A stretch of 64,000 nucleotides of DNA from Pseudomonas azotoformans (lineage in GTDB: Bacteria; Pseudomonadota; Gammaproteobacteria; Pseudomonadales; Pseudomonadaceae): assembly GCF_001579805.1 (NCBI RefSeq), contig NZ_CP014546.1:1488001-1552000 (forward strand), in the 5' to 3' direction. Of this stretch, positions 1 through 10,688 are shown in pieces (the stretch's first letter is position 1; every line of letters begins with the position of its first letter). The notes beneath the pieces were generated by a model. It was not told where the DNA came from and searched no databases. It saw only the letters and a program-made list of their open reading frames with translations. A program made the position numbers and the translations under genes.

Positions 1-1295
1 TTGGTAGCATTATTGTCGCTGCGACTGATGACACTGCGCAGCAATGCCAGTCGCTCCGGCCGAGCCACACCATCGAACGCCATCATGTCGCTTAGTTGGT
101 CTTCAATCGGAAGCAAATCATCGAACTGCCGCATCCGTTTCGGATCTCGGCTTCGCAGAGCGGACAAAGCTGGCTTCAATATCTGCATCTTGGTGTTGCT
201 CACCAACGCAATTGTCTCGGCGGTAACGCATTCCGAACCACTCTGGATCGCGTACCTTTGACTGAGCACCAAAAGCTTCACCAAAAAGTCGGTGACCCCT
301 TGTGTATGCTCATACAGCGCATCAAACACATCCTCTGTCAGTTCGACCGGCTGCTGGTACCACTGATAGCTCCAGAGGTTTTCAACAAGCATGCGCCACT
401 CGTCATCGTCCTTCTCAAAACGTTTAAATTCGAGTACCCCGACGCCGCAGCAACGCCTTGCGTTGCGCATGACGTCCGAAAATAGGCTGATCATCGAATT
501 TGTCCCGATGAACACCACGGGAATGCCGATGTTGTTCACTAGATGGAGGAAGAAATTGAGCATGTTGTCCTTGCCCCCAGTTTTTGCAAGGTGCAGGTTC
601 TGAAGTTCGTCGATCAGCAAAGCTCCGATGAAAAATGTACTCGCAACCTGTTCCATTTGTTGCAACGAGTCATTGATGTTCCGAGCCCTATACCGCTTGT
701 AGTAATCCTCATCACCTAAAGCTCGCCCGACCGCATAGAAAAATTGCTGACAGAAGCCTGCCAGCGAACCATCTCGGGGGCAGTCAAGCTTGAGCCAGGT
801 GATCTGGGTATGAACGAACTGCTTTCCTTCATAACGCTCGTGGCGAATCGTTTGAGGGTAGAGACTCAAAATGGCTTCGAGTGCGGTGGACTTTCCAATG
901 CCACTAAGGCCAACCAGACTGAACGTTTCGGCAGTGGACTTGAATCCATCGTGGTAGCGCTGTGCGCCCGAAAGTGAGTGAAGATGTCTGACAGTGTCTG
1001 GAGAGGTCGGGTTGCGTCCGACGTACCCACGTCGTACCAGCAATGAAAATACGGACTCCAGATCCATGTGGACCAACAAAGGCTGGACCACCGTTCTCAA
1101 GCGGTCGATGCAGTGAACCCGAGTCGATCGGTCGAGGGTCAGCTCTTCTGGATCAACAGGACGGGGGAAGTTCGAGATTAGTTGCATTGCCACCTCTTCT
1201 GAGAAGATCGGTGGCAGCGCTTCGATGAGTGGATTTCCCGCGTAGTCCGCTATCGCCTGCTTCGTGTAGCTTGCGAAAACTTGGGCGCCTTTCAT
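1..1295 (-). CDS. tnsC: Tn7-like transposition regulator TnsC (AAA+ ATPase), C-terminus beyond the window
   Basis: An open frame runs on the minus strand from an ATG at 1295 to the left window edge: 431 codons with no stop. It has a Walker A motif (GLSGIGKST, about residue 140) and a Walker B motif (ALLIDELQNL, about residue 235), as expected of the AAA+ ATPase that links the TnsA/TnsB transposase to target-site proteins. Tn7 TnsC has 555 residues, so roughly the last fifth is missing here. Its ATG overlaps the tnsB stop in an ATGA tetranucleotide, which indicates translational coupling in a tnsABC operon. Target selectors such as TnsD or TnsE, if present, lie outside the window. The assignment rests on these motifs and on the position after tnsB. 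Confidence 0.9.
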   Translation of the reverse strand, partial: MKGAQVFASYTKQAIADYAGNPLIEALPPIFSEEVAMQLISNFPRPVDPEELTLDRSTRVHCIDRLRTVVQPLLVHMDLESVFSLLVRRGYVGRNPTSPDTVRHLHSLSGAQRYHDGFKSTAETFSLVGLSGIGKSTALEAILSLYPQTIRHERYEGKQFVHTQITWLKLDCPRDGSLAGFCQQFFYAVGRALGDEDYYKRYRARNINDSLQQMEQVASTFFIGALLIDELQNLHLAKTGGKDNMLNFFLHLVNNIGIPVVFIGTNSMISLFSDVMRNARRCCGVGVLEFKRFEKDDDEWRMLVENLWSYQWYQQPVELTEDVFDALYEHTQGVTDFLVKLLVLSQRYAIQSGSECVTAETIALVSNTKMQILKPALSALRSRDPKRMRQFDDLLPIEDQLSDMMAFDGVARPERLALLRSVISRSDNNAT

Positions 1296-3461
1296 GAGTT
1301 TTGTCCTGGGCGGAGGCGTTTGAGCATATCGATAACCTGAGCGCTGCGAGGGCCGGCAAAGTTTTCTGAGCGATCTTGGGAGATCTCTGTCTTGAGCACA
1401 GGCGATTCAATCCTCACACCCTCTGGCACATGGGCGGTCTCACGCTCCTTGAGGCGCTCAACGGCGCGATTCTCACGAATATTTCCAATCATCTCAGCTT
1501 TGGTCGCAGGCGCTGGCTCATCATTTCGCTCAGCGATCGCACCGCTGACGACTTTATTAACTTCCTCCAGCAACGAAATCCGACTCTCCAGCTCAGCACG
1601 TTTATGAGTCGGTGGAGTCTGGCGGTAAGCTTCGAGCAGATCGAAAATCTCATCGGATCGATAACCAGCATACTTGCTATCAGACTTACGCAAATCGCAA
1701 CGGATGAACTGTTTGTTGTCTCCCCGAATCCAAATATGTGCTGAGGAATTTGGGTCATACCAACACTCTATCGACCAAACCCCGCGGCTACGGGCCTTCG
1801 CAAACCAGTTGTTCTCGATCGCTACATCACAGACATAGTGCATCCCTCGGAATAGCACACCACCCTTTTGCACCGTCGCTTGCTCACGCGGAAGCAAATG
1901 GAGATAGACCATCTCGTCGGGATGATTGTTTGGTTCGACATGACCATTTTCTAATGCCCAAGTCCAGATACCTGACGGCGTCGGATCGACACCGTCGTTC
2001 ATCATCTCTTGAGTGAGCCTGTCGGGCTGCCTGTTGAAGCGGTTATAGTGAAGGACACACTGGATGATAATCTTGGTGAACTCTTTAATGCTCAGCGTTG
2101 CATCGAGTCGGTAATCTCGCTCGCCACGTTCCTTCTCCCTAGCAGCTACACCACCAGGAAGCCACCTGATGCCTGTCAGGTTGTTCAGGATACCGAACCG
2201 GCTCTCAACCATCGACTTCCAGTCAGGGCGGTAAGGCGGAGCGATTCCCAGCTCGATATTCAGGCCAGTGGCAAGACCCTCAGCTGCTTTCCCCAACATC
2301 TCGCCTCGATCAGCGTAGATGTGATGTGGGAGGTGATGACAGGCCCATTCCTCTGAATCGATTGTGACCCCATTGGTAGCGCAAAACTCAACCTTCGAAG
2401 TGAAAGCGTTGAAAAGCGCTTGCCTGGCTCCGTTCCAACTCGGGCCCTCTAATCCGATATAGAGACCGACGATCATGCCGGAAAAGCTATCAATGACGAC
2501 GTACACAACCGGCCGTCCAATGAGCATTCGCCTGGAGTATCCGTTCACGAGATAAATGTCCGCAATGGTGGCATCGATCTCAAACTGATGGCAGGGGCCA
2601 CGAAGCCAGTCACGGACGGTTCCAGAAAGGGGGCGGCAATCTTTTAGCCACTTACGCATTCCCTTACGGCCACGTTCAGTTTCAACCTCGTCGAAATATT
2701 GCTTTCCCCAATAATCGAACTGTCTAAAGGAAGGAATTTCCGATTCGGGTAGCAAACGACCGCCTGATTCTGGATTTTTCGACAGGTCTTTCGCGGTATA
2801 GAACCTCCTGAGCATCTCAACATAGGCGTTGGTTATCGTAGAAGTCTTATCCCCGACAAATAACGAGTAGCCGATACGGATACAGCGCTTATCCACTGCA
2901 TCGATAACCTTGGTCGGTGAAACGGCAATACCTTGATACCTTGGCTTCCTACCCGGGGGCTTTGCGGGATCATACTTGCGCTCAGGAACTCCGACGCCCG
3001 CATAGTTTTTCAAGAGCGCATTTCGAACTTGGCCGTTGATCCAGTAACGGTACAGAAGCCGATAGATGCTCTTGCGCTGTATACCGAGCTCAACAGCTCT
3101 AGCGCCGACCATTTGACCCATCTCACCAGGAGCGAATATCTGACCTGGATAACCTGAGTCGATCAGGGGTGCGATGATGTTCCACTTTTCATCCCTTTCC
3201 CGCTTCTTTTTCTCATCCAAGTCATCCTCTAACACTAAGAGAAACTCAGGCGTAACGACCTTGGCTAGCTTCGTATCACCTGCAATGACGGATCCGCGAA
3301 GCTCCTCCAGGCCCTAAACCAATCGGTTGGCGGGGCGGATCCGTTAATTGGATCAAAACGACCGCATCGTATCGCTCATTGAGGTACAAGACCCTAACGA
3401 AGCCCGGCACGACGGAAAACTCAGTAAGCGGTTCGAAACAATCATTGACTTGGACTTTCAT
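1292..3461 (-). pseudogene. tnsB: Tn7-like transposase TnsB (DDE integrase), out of frame near its N-terminus as read
   Basis: TnsB is the DDE recombinase that cuts the 3' ends and joins them to target DNA. The long frame (1292-3235, GTG start, 647 residues) contains the rve integrase core: the first Asp in FEIDATIADIYLV, the second in HIYADRGEM and the Glu in WKSMVESRFGIL. Tn7 TnsB has 702 residues, and the missing N-terminal domain is present in another frame: an ATG at 3461, overlapping the tnsA stop as ATGA, reads MKVQVNDCFEP...LIQLTDPPRQPIG and then meets the main frame at LEELRG. One extra base in the C run at 3312-3314 explains the break; the span 1292-3461 equals about 722 codons plus one base. 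Either the gene is broken, or the base is a sequencing error. A restart at GTG 3235 would still give a core protein lacking the N-terminal domain. Confidence 0.85.
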
Positions 3462-4315
3462 GATAGGCCCTCCGCCGTCAGTGAAATTTTCATTGGTTTC
3501 TCAATGATTTCAAATGTTGGTAGTGGTGCAGTCATTTGAATGGGAGTACCAACCAAATCTACCTTGATCGACTTAGCCCATATCAGGTGATGATATAAAG
3601 CCCGAGAGTCTTGATAGGAGATAAATAAACGTGCGGCAATCTTTCGCAGAGATTCAGCAGTACTCCACGGGTAGGGACGACAGCTCGCTAAGTGCCCCAG
3701 AAAATCTGTGTGTAATGATGGCTCTGCCAAGGCGCGCGGCAGTTGAGCGAACTTCCTGAGTAAGCCTAAATTTTTGATCAAATCGGGGCTGAACATTTCT
3801 TCGGTGACAATGGCCCAATCAACGTGTTGGCCAGTCCAGAAACGCTTTTCGATCTCAAATTTTTCCAACGTCCTCCTGGCTTTTTTGCCTTCGAGGTCAC
3901 TGCGGTATTTGATTGTTCTGGCTACGGATTTAAAGCTGCCATCGGGCTTTTTTATCGTTAATAAAAAATCCGTGGTCATAACGTAAGGAAGCACTGTCTT
4001 CGGATACTTCGGGTATCGCACTCCCATAGAGCTCGCGATTGCTTGAGCACTTTCTCGCGGTAGCAGTGGATACTGTTCGCGTATATCCACAACATTTTCC
4101 GAAAATTCACATACCAAAAAATAAGCGCGTTCGAGGTCAGAAAAGAGGTGGTGGAGACGATCGATCTTCACACCTTGGATCTTGTGGGAGCGTCCTCTGG
4201 AAGGCACGTCTTGGACGCGCAGCCACGGCAGATAACTGGCACCAGCTCCGCTACCGAATCCATTCGAAATATGCCGCTGAATATCTGTCTCAGACGAAAA
4301 CCTACGACCGCGCAA
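3458..4315 (-). CDS. tnsA: Tn7-like endonuclease TnsA
   Basis: TnsA makes the 5'-end cuts that make Tn7 transposition cut-and-paste. The 285-residue product is close to the 273 residues of Tn7 TnsA and shares its layout: SDLERAYFLV with the catalytic Glu (about residue 62), DIREQYPLLP, MTTDFLL with the catalytic Asp (about 116), TIKYRSDLE with the Lys (about 136) and TLEKFEIEKRFW. This restriction-like fold is followed by the C-terminal winged-helix part that contacts TnsC. The start is a TTG, chosen because a perfect AAGGAGGT ribosome site lies four bases upstream. It is the first gene of tnsABC, next to the glmS-proximal end, as in Tn7. Confidence 0.93.
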   Translation of the reverse strand: MRGRRFSSETDIQRHISNGFGSGAGASYLPWLRVQDVPSRGRSHKIQGVKIDRLHHLFSDLERAYFLVCEFSENVVDIREQYPLLPRESAQAIASSMGVRYPKYPKTVLPYVMTTDFLLTIKKPDGSFKSVARTIKYRSDLEGKKARRTLEKFEIEKRFWTGQHVDWAIVTEEMFSPDLIKNLGLLRKFAQLPRALAEPSLHTDFLGHLASCRPYPWSTAESLRKIAARLFISYQDSRALYHHLIWAKSIKVDLVGTPIQMTAPLPTFEIIEKPMKISLTAEGLS

Positions 4316-4327
4316 TGCTACCTCCTT
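4313..4327 (-). promoter_or_regulatory. Strong ribosome binding site with TTG start of tnsA
   Basis: On the minus strand AAGGAGGT (4320-4327) is followed by AGCA and then TTG. There is no in-frame ATG near by. The pairing of a full Shine-Dalgarno with a weak start codon decides the tnsA start. Confidence 0.7.
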
Positions 4328-4464
4328 CGTCCGCCGGGACCGCCTCTCCTCGCCCTGAAAAATAGTTATAGGAAAAAATCGCCCACCCCCTGTTCATGGT
4401 ACAGCCCTCTTTAGCCTACTCCCGGAGCGTGGCGAAGCGGAGAATCTAGACCGATGGCTCAGCC

Positions 4465-4498
4465 AAAAAATGGAAACCCCCGTAAATACGGGGGTTTC
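4465..4498 (-). terminator. Rho-independent terminator just inside the transposon right end
   Basis: Perfect 12-base inverted repeat (GAAACCCCCGTA, two bases, TACGGGGGTTTC; 4473-4498). On the minus strand it is followed by a run of six T (plus-strand A's at 4465-4470). It lies between the end repeats and tnsA and faces transcripts coming out of glmS, so it should stop read-through into tnsABC. Confidence 0.8.
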
Positions 4499-4504
4499 GG
4501 CCTT

Positions 4505-4564
4505 GTGTCAATCTATGTTACGGCGTGTCAATCTTTATTGTTAAGTGTCAATCTTTATTGTTAG
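4505..4564. repeat. Three tandem 20-base TnsB-binding-type repeats, transposon right end
   Basis: Three adjoining 20-base units begin at 4505, 4525 and 4545, each starting GTGTCAATCT. The inner unit diverges (ATGTTACGGC tail); the other two share GTGTCAATCTTTATTGTTA. Read on the minus strand they contain ACAATAAAG, the core of the Tn7 TnsB site. Tandem, nearly touching TnsB sites are the hallmark of the Tn7 right end, which is also the glmS-proximal end. In Tn7 binding here also represses tnsABC; that is inferred for this element. Confidence 0.85.
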
Positions 4565-4593
4565 AAGCCAGCGGGCCTCCAGGATGTGGCGGA
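4563..4593. other. attTn7 junction: transposon terminus and target-site copy next to glmS
   Basis: If the terminal TnsB site is followed by eight outer bases as in Tn7, the element ends at 4570 with CA-3'. The next five bases, GCGGG (4571-4575), lie 19-23 bases past the glmS stop, the usual place of the Tn7 five-base duplication. The terminal triplet reads CCA on the plus strand rather than the canonical ACA, so the exact end is uncertain. The other copy of the duplication is outside the window. Confidence 0.6.
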
Positions 4594-6426
4594 TTACTCC
4601 ACGGTCACCGACTTCGCCAGGTTGCGCGGCTGGTCGACGTCGGTGCCTTTCAACACAGCGACGTAGTACGACAGCAGCTGCAGTGGAATGGTGTAGAGGA
4701 TCGGCGACAGGGTGTCGTTGATGTGCGGCATGTTGATGACGTGGGTGCCTTCGCCGTTGGTCATGCCGGCTTTCTCGTCGGCAAACACCACTAGTTGGCC
4801 GCCACGGGCGCGGACTTCCTGCAGGTTGGACTTGAGCTTTTCCAGCAGTTCGTTGTTCGGCGCCACGGTGACCACCGGCATGTCGTCATCCACCAGGGCC
4901 AATGGGCCGTGCTTGAGCTCGCCGGCCGGGTAGGCTTCGGCGTGGATGTAGGAGATTTCCTTGAGCTTGAGCGAACCTTCCATCGCCACCGGGTATTGCG
5001 CGCCACGGCCGAGGAACAGGGTGTGGTTCTTGTCGGCGAACAGTTCGGCGACTTTTTCCACGGTGCTGTCCATGGCCAGGGCTTCGCCGAGGCGGGTTGG
5101 CAGGCGGCGCAATTCTTCGACCAGGGTGGCTTCGACGCCTTCGGCCAGGGTGCCGCGCACTTGACCCAGGGACAGGGTCAGCAGCAACAGACCCACCAGC
5201 TGGGTGGTGAAGGCTTTGGTGGACGCCACGCCGATTTCACGACCGGCCTGGGTCAACAGGGTCAGATCGGATTCACGCACCAGGGAGCTGATGCTGACGT
5301 TGCAGATCGCCAGGCTGGCCAGGAAGCCCAGTTCCTTGGCGTTGCGCAAGGCGGCCAGGGTGTCGGCGGTTTCGCCGGACTGGGAGATGGTCACGAACAG
5401 GGTGTCGGGCTGTACCACCACCTTGCGGTAGCGGAATTCGCTGGCGACTTCGACCTGGCACGGGATGCCGGCCAGTTCTTCCAGCCAGTAACGCGCAACC
5501 ATGCCGGCGTGGTAGCTGGTGCCGCAGGCGACAATCTGCACGTTGCGCACTTTGGCGAACAGCTCGGCGGCCTGTGGGCCGAAGGCGTTGACCAGCACTT
5601 GGTTCTGGCTCAGGCGACCTTCCAGCGTGCGTTGCACCACAGCCGGTTGCTCGTGGATTTCCTTGAGCATGAAGTGGCGGTATTCACCTTTGTCGGCGGC
5701 TTCGGCGCCGTCGCGGTATTGCACGGCTTCGCGCTCGACGGACTGACCGTTAACGTCCCAGATCGCCACGCTTTCACGACGGATGTCAGCAATATCGCCT
5801 TCTTCCAGGTACATGAAGCGGTCGGTGACCTGGCGCAGGGCCAGTTGGTCGGAGGCGAGGAAGTTTTCGCCCAGGCCCAGGCCGATCACCAGCGGGCTGC
5901 CACTGCGAGCCGCGACGACGCGGTCCGGTTGGCTGGCACTGACCACGGCCAAGCCGTAGGCGCCGTGCAGTTCCTTGACCGTGGCCTTGAGCGCGACGGT
6001 CAGGTCGCCCAGGTCCTTGAGCTTGTGATTGAGCAGGTGGGCGATGACTTCGGTGTCGGTGTCCGAAGTGAACACGTAGCCCAGGCCCTTGAGTTGCTCG
6101 CGCAGCACTTCGTGGTTTTCGATGATGCCGTTGTGCACCACGGCCAGGTCGCCGGAAAAGTGCGGGTGGGCGTTGCGTTCGCACGGCGCACCGTGAGTCG
6201 CCCAACGGGTGTGGGCGATACCCAGACGACCAACCAGCGGCTCGCCGGCCAGGGCCTGCTCCAACTCGCTGACCTTGCCCGGACGGCGCATGCGCTCCAG
6301 CTTGCCGGCGTTGGTGAAGACCGCCACACCGGCGCTGTCGTAGCCGCGGTATTCCAGGCGCTTGAGGCCTTCGAGCAGGATCGGGGTGATGTTGCGTTCA
6401 GCGACTGCGCCTACGATGCCACACAT
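4594..6426 (-). CDS. glmS: Glutamine-fructose-6-phosphate aminotransferase
   Basis: GlmS makes glucosamine-6-phosphate from fructose-6-phosphate and glutamine, the first step to UDP-GlcNAc for peptidoglycan and LPS. The 610-residue protein starts [12 protein letters not shown], so after Met removal the N-terminal Cys is the glutaminase nucleophile. A class-2 glutamine amidotransferase domain (about 2-220) is followed by two SIS sugar-isomerase domains (about 280-430 and 455-600). It ends [13 protein letters not shown], the conserved C-terminus whose DNA is recognised by TnsD of Tn7; a Tn7-like element is indeed inserted just past the stop. The start is 10 bases after the glmR stop, suggesting co-transcription. 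Confidence 0.98.
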   Translation of the reverse strand: MCGIVGAVAERNITPILLEGLKRLEYRGYDSAGVAVFTNAGKLERMRRPGKVSELEQALAGEPLVGRLGIAHTRWATHGAPCERNAHPHFSGDLAVVHNGIIENHEVLREQLKGLGYVFTSDTDTEVIAHLLNHKLKDLGDLTVALKATVKELHGAYGLAVVSASQPDRVVAARSGSPLVIGLGLGENFLASDQLALRQVTDRFMYLEEGDIADIRRESVAIWDVNGQSVEREAVQYRDGAEAADKGEYRHFMLKEIHEQPAVVQRTLEGRLSQNQVLVNAFGPQAAELFAKVRNVQIVACGTSYHAGMVARYWLEELAGIPCQVEVASEFRYRKVVVQPDTLFVTISQSGETADTLAALRNAKELGFLASLAICNVSISSLVRESDLTLLTQAGREIGVASTKAFTTQLVGLLLLTLSLGQVRGTLAEGVEATLVEELRRLPTRLGEALAMDSTVEKVAELFADKNHTLFLGRGAQYPVAMEGSLKLKEISYIHAEAYPAGELKHGPLALVDDDMPVVTVAPNNELLEKLKSNLQEVRARGGQLVVFADEKAGMTNGEGTHVINMPHINDTLSPILYTIPLQLLSYYVAVLKGTDVDQPRNLAKSVTVE

Positions 6427-6436
6427 GGTGTTTCTC

Positions 6437-7204
6437 CTAGATGATTGCCGCGCATATCAGCGTAATGCCGCGGGCTTGGATCTGGTCGCGGGCCTCAAGC
6501 GGCAGGCGATCATCGGTGATAAGGGTATGGACGCTGCTCCAGGGCAGTTCCAGGTTGGGAATCTTGCGGCCGATCTTGTCGGATTCGACCATGACCACCA
6601 CTTCACGGGCGACCTCGGCCATGACGCGGCTCAGGCCCAGCAACTCGTTGAAGGTGGTGGTGCCGCGCTCCAAGTCGATGCCGTCGGCACCGATGAACAG
6701 TTGATCGAAGTCGTAAGAGCGCAGCACTTGCTCGGCGACCTGCCCCTGGAACGAGTCCGAATGCGGGTCCCAGGTGCCACCGGTCATCAACAGCACCGGC
6801 TCATGTTCCAGTTCGCTCAAGGCGCTGGCCACGTGCAGGGAGTTGGTCATCACCACCAGGCCTGGCTGGTGGCCCAGTTCGGGGATCATGGCGGCGGTGG
6901 TGCTGCCGCTGTCGATGATGATGCGGGCGTGTTCACGCAGGCGCATCACGGCGGCACGGGCGATGGCGCGCTTGTACACCGAGATGGGCTGGGCAGCGTC
7001 GCCCACCAACTCCTGGGGCATGGTGATTGCGCCCCCGTAGCGACGCAGCAGCAGGCCGTTGCTTTCGAGGGCGGCCAGGTCCTTACGGATCGTAACTTCC
7101 GAGGTTTCGAAACGCTTGGCCAATTCATCCACGCTGACTTCGCCCTGTTCATTGAGCAAGGTCAGGATGTTGTGGCGTCGTTGGGGCGTATTTCGTTTCG
7201 ACAT
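6437..7204 (-). CDS. glmR: DeoR-family regulator of glmS (GlmR type)
   Basis: A 255-residue DeoR-type repressor. The N-terminal winged helix (about 5-60) contains [20 protein letters not shown] and is followed by a DeoR C-terminal sugar-phosphate sensor domain. A longer frame starts at 7243, but [14 protein letters not shown] at 7204 matches the usual start of this family. It lies between glmU and glmS, as in other Pseudomonas, where the homologue (PA5550) is linked to amino-sugar metabolism. Direct repeats TTTCGTTTCGA overlap and precede the start codon and may be its own operator. Confidence 0.88.
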   Translation of the reverse strand: MSKRNTPQRRHNILTLLNEQGEVSVDELAKRFETSEVTIRKDLAALESNGLLLRRYGGAITMPQELVGDAAQPISVYKRAIARAAVMRLREHARIIIDSGSTTAAMIPELGHQPGLVVMTNSLHVASALSELEHEPVLLMTGGTWDPHSDSFQGQVAEQVLRSYDFDQLFIGADGIDLERGTTTFNELLGLSRVMAEVAREVVVMVESDKIGRKIPNLELPWSSVHTLITDDRLPLEARDQIQARGITLICAAII

Positions 7205-7227
7205 TTTGGCTTTAAGTTTCGTTTCGA
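7191..7227. promoter_or_regulatory. Direct repeats at the glmR start, candidate autoregulatory operator
   Basis: TTTCGTTTCGA occurs at 7191-7201 (inside the first codons of glmR) and again at 7217-7227 (upstream), with a 26-base period. TTCG-rich repeats are common in operators of DeoR-family repressors. Binding by GlmR is inferred. Confidence 0.45.
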
Positions 7228-7281
7228 AAGATAACGAAGGCAATCAAAACCTATTCCGAGAAAATCGTCAACCGGCAGGTA

Positions 7282-7314
7282 TAAAAAAACCTGTGGGTGA
7301 TTAGCCAACAGGTT
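7282..7314 (-). terminator. Terminator after glmU
   Basis: On the minus strand the stem AACCTGT ... ACAGGTT (7288-7314) is followed by a run of seven T and lies 19 bases past the glmU stop. It separates glmU from glmR-glmS. Confidence 0.7.
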
Positions 7315-7332
7315 TCAGTGAATGTGGATAAC

Positions 7333-8700
7333 TCAGCTCTTTTTGATTTTGACCGGGCGCTTCCAGCCGTCGATGTTGCGTTGGCGGGCGCGGGCTACCG
7401 CCAGTTGAGACTTATCCACATCCTGGTTGATGGTCGAACCCGCCGCCGTGTTCGAGCCATCTCCGATGGAAACGGGGGCGATCAGCGAATTGTTGGAGCC
7501 GATAAATACGTCTTCACCAATGGTGGTCTGGTATTTGTTCGCGCCGTCGTAATTACAGGTAATGGCACCCGCGCCAATATTGCTGCGAGCCCCAATCACC
7601 GCATCACCGAGGTAGGCCAAGTGGCCAGCCTTCGCATCGTCACCCATTTTGGCGTTTTTCAGCTCGACGAAATTGCCCACGTGCGCCCTGGCGCCCATCA
7701 CGGTTCCGGGGCGCAGTCGCGCAAACGGACCCGCATCGCTGCCCTCACCCATCACCGCGCCGTCCAGATGACTGTTGGCCTTGACCACCACGCCTTTGCG
7801 CAGGGTGCTGTCCTTGATCACACAGTTCGGGCCAATTACCACGTCGTCTTCGATGATCACGCGACCTTCGAGGATCACGTTGATGTCGATCAGCACATCG
7901 CGGCCAACAGTCACTTCACCCCGTACATCGAAGCGTGCCGGGTCACGCAAGGTCACGCCTTGGGCCATCAGGCGACGGCCTTCGCGCAATTGGTAGTGAC
8001 GCTCCAGTTCAGCGAGTTGCTTGCGGTCGTTGGCGCCCTGCACTTCCATCGGGTCGTGGGGCTGCTCGGTGGCAACCAACAGGCCATCACTGACCGCCAT
8101 CTCGATGACGTCGGTGAGGTAGTACTCGCCCTGGGCGTTGTTGTTGGACAGACGGCTCATCCAATCGCCGAGCTTATCGGCGGGGACCGCCAGGATCCCG
8201 GTGTTGCCCTCGGTAATAGCGCGTTGGGCTTCGCTGGCATCTTTGTGCTCAACGATAGCGGCAACCTTGCCATCGGCGTTACGCACGATGCGCCCGTAAC
8301 CAGTAGGATCATCCAGTTCAACCGTCAGCAGGCCCATCTGCCCAGGCACGACGTGCTTGAGCAGGCGTTGCAGGGTTTCGACTTCGATCAGCGGCACGTC
8401 ACCGTAGAGGATCAGCACGGTGTCGGCGCTGATGAAGGGTACGGCTTGGGCGGTGGCGTGGCCGGTGCCCAGTTGTTTGTCTTGCAATACGAAATTCAGA
8501 TCGTCCGCGGCGAGGCGCTCACGTACCACATCGGCACCATGGCCGATCACCACGTGAATGCGCTGTGGATCGAGTTGCCGAGCGCTGTGGATAACATGGC
8601 CCAGCATGGAATTGCCGGCAACCGGGTGCAGCACCTTGGGCAGGGCTGAACGCATGCGGGTGCCCTGGCCTGCGGCGAGAATGACGATTTCAAGAGACAT
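7333..8700 (-). CDS. glmU: Bifunctional GlcNAc-1-P uridyltransferase / glucosamine-1-P acetyltransferase
   Basis: GlmU acetylates glucosamine-1-phosphate and then couples it to UTP, giving UDP-GlcNAc. The 455-residue protein has the N-terminal nucleotidyltransferase with [11 protein letters not shown] (about 8-18) and YGDVPL (about 100). The C-terminal half (about 250-455) is a left-handed beta-helix of hexapeptide repeats (for example [26 protein letters not shown]). Length and domains match the family. Three perfect DnaA boxes lie in or next to the gene. Confidence 0.98.
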   Translation of the reverse strand: MSLEIVILAAGQGTRMRSALPKVLHPVAGNSMLGHVIHSARQLDPQRIHVVIGHGADVVRERLAADDLNFVLQDKQLGTGHATAQAVPFISADTVLILYGDVPLIEVETLQRLLKHVVPGQMGLLTVELDDPTGYGRIVRNADGKVAAIVEHKDASEAQRAITEGNTGILAVPADKLGDWMSRLSNNNAQGEYYLTDVIEMAVSDGLLVATEQPHDPMEVQGANDRKQLAELERHYQLREGRRLMAQGVTLRDPARFDVRGEVTVGRDVLIDINVILEGRVIIEDDVVIGPNCVIKDSTLRKGVVVKANSHLDGAVMGEGSDAGPFARLRPGTVMGARAHVGNFVELKNAKMGDDAKAGHLAYLGDAVIGARSNIGAGAITCNYDGANKYQTTIGEDVFIGSNNSLIAPVSIGDGSNTAAGSTINQDVDKSQLAVARARQRNIDGWKRPVKIKKS

Positions 8701-8755
8701 GAGTGGCTACCAATCCTGGGCGGTCCGACTTCAGACCAGAGAAGTGTTTTGCTGA

Positions 8756-8788
8756 AAAAGAAAAAGGGTAGCCGAGGCTACCCTTTTT
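8756..8788 (-). terminator. Terminator of the atp operon
   Basis: The inverted repeat AAAAAGGGTAGCC / GGCTACCCTTTTT (8761-8788) lies 35 bases past the atpC stop. On the minus strand it is followed by TTTTTCTTTTT. Its symmetric A and T tracts would let it work in both directions. Confidence 0.85.
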
Positions 8789-8823
8789 AATCAATCGCGC
8801 ATGAAGCATGACGGCGTGGCCGA

Positions 8824-9240
8824 TTACTTCTTGCGGATCTGCTGGAGCGTGCGCAGCTGAGCTGCAGCCTCGGCCAGACGTACAGCAGCAGCGCTGTAGT
8901 CGAAGTCCGCACCCTTTTCGTTCAGGGCCTTCTCAGCAGCCTTGACGGCTTCCTGAGCGGAGGCTTCATCCAGGTCGCCAGCACGTTGCACGGTGTCGGC
9001 AAGTACCTTGACCATGTTCGGCTGAACCTCGAGGAAACCACCCGAGATGTAAAACACCTCTTTTTCCCCGCCTTGCTTGGTCAGAGTAATCGGACCTGGC
9101 TTCAAGCTGGTGATCAACGGCGCGTGACCCATGGCAATACCAAGGTCACCGAGTTCGCCGTGTGCAATCACCATCTCTACCAGACCGGAGAAGATTTCCC
9201 CTTCCGCGCTGACGATATCGCAATGGACTGTCATAGCCAT
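8824..9240 (-). CDS. atpC: ATP synthase F1 subunit epsilon
   Basis: 138-residue epsilon subunit, the rotor-stalk and regulatory subunit of F1. The N-terminal beta-sandwich (about 1-85) contains [14 protein letters not shown] and [14 protein letters not shown]; the C-terminal helical hairpin (about 90-138) is Ala/Glu-rich and ends [10 protein letters not shown]. It is the last gene of the operon, directly before the terminator. Confidence 0.97.
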   Translation of the reverse strand: MAMTVHCDIVSAEGEIFSGLVEMVIAHGELGDLGIAMGHAPLITSLKPGPITLTKQGGEKEVFYISGGFLEVQPNMVKVLADTVQRAGDLDEASAQEAVKAAEKALNEKGADFDYSAAAVRLAEAAAQLRTLQQIRKK

Positions 9241-9284
9241 CTGATTGCCTCAACCTGATGAGCGCCCGTTTCCGGGCGCCTGGA

Positions 9285-10688
<1,404 letters not shown>

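Noticed and set aside
3300..3320. Programmed +1 frameshift in tnsB
   Set aside because: No slippery site of a known type in the right register, and two unrelated genes show the same insertion context, favouring an artefact.
3276..3461. A separate 61-residue gene between tnsA and tnsB
   Set aside because: Its sequence fits the TnsB N-terminus and joins the main tnsB frame after removal of one base, so it is part of tnsB.
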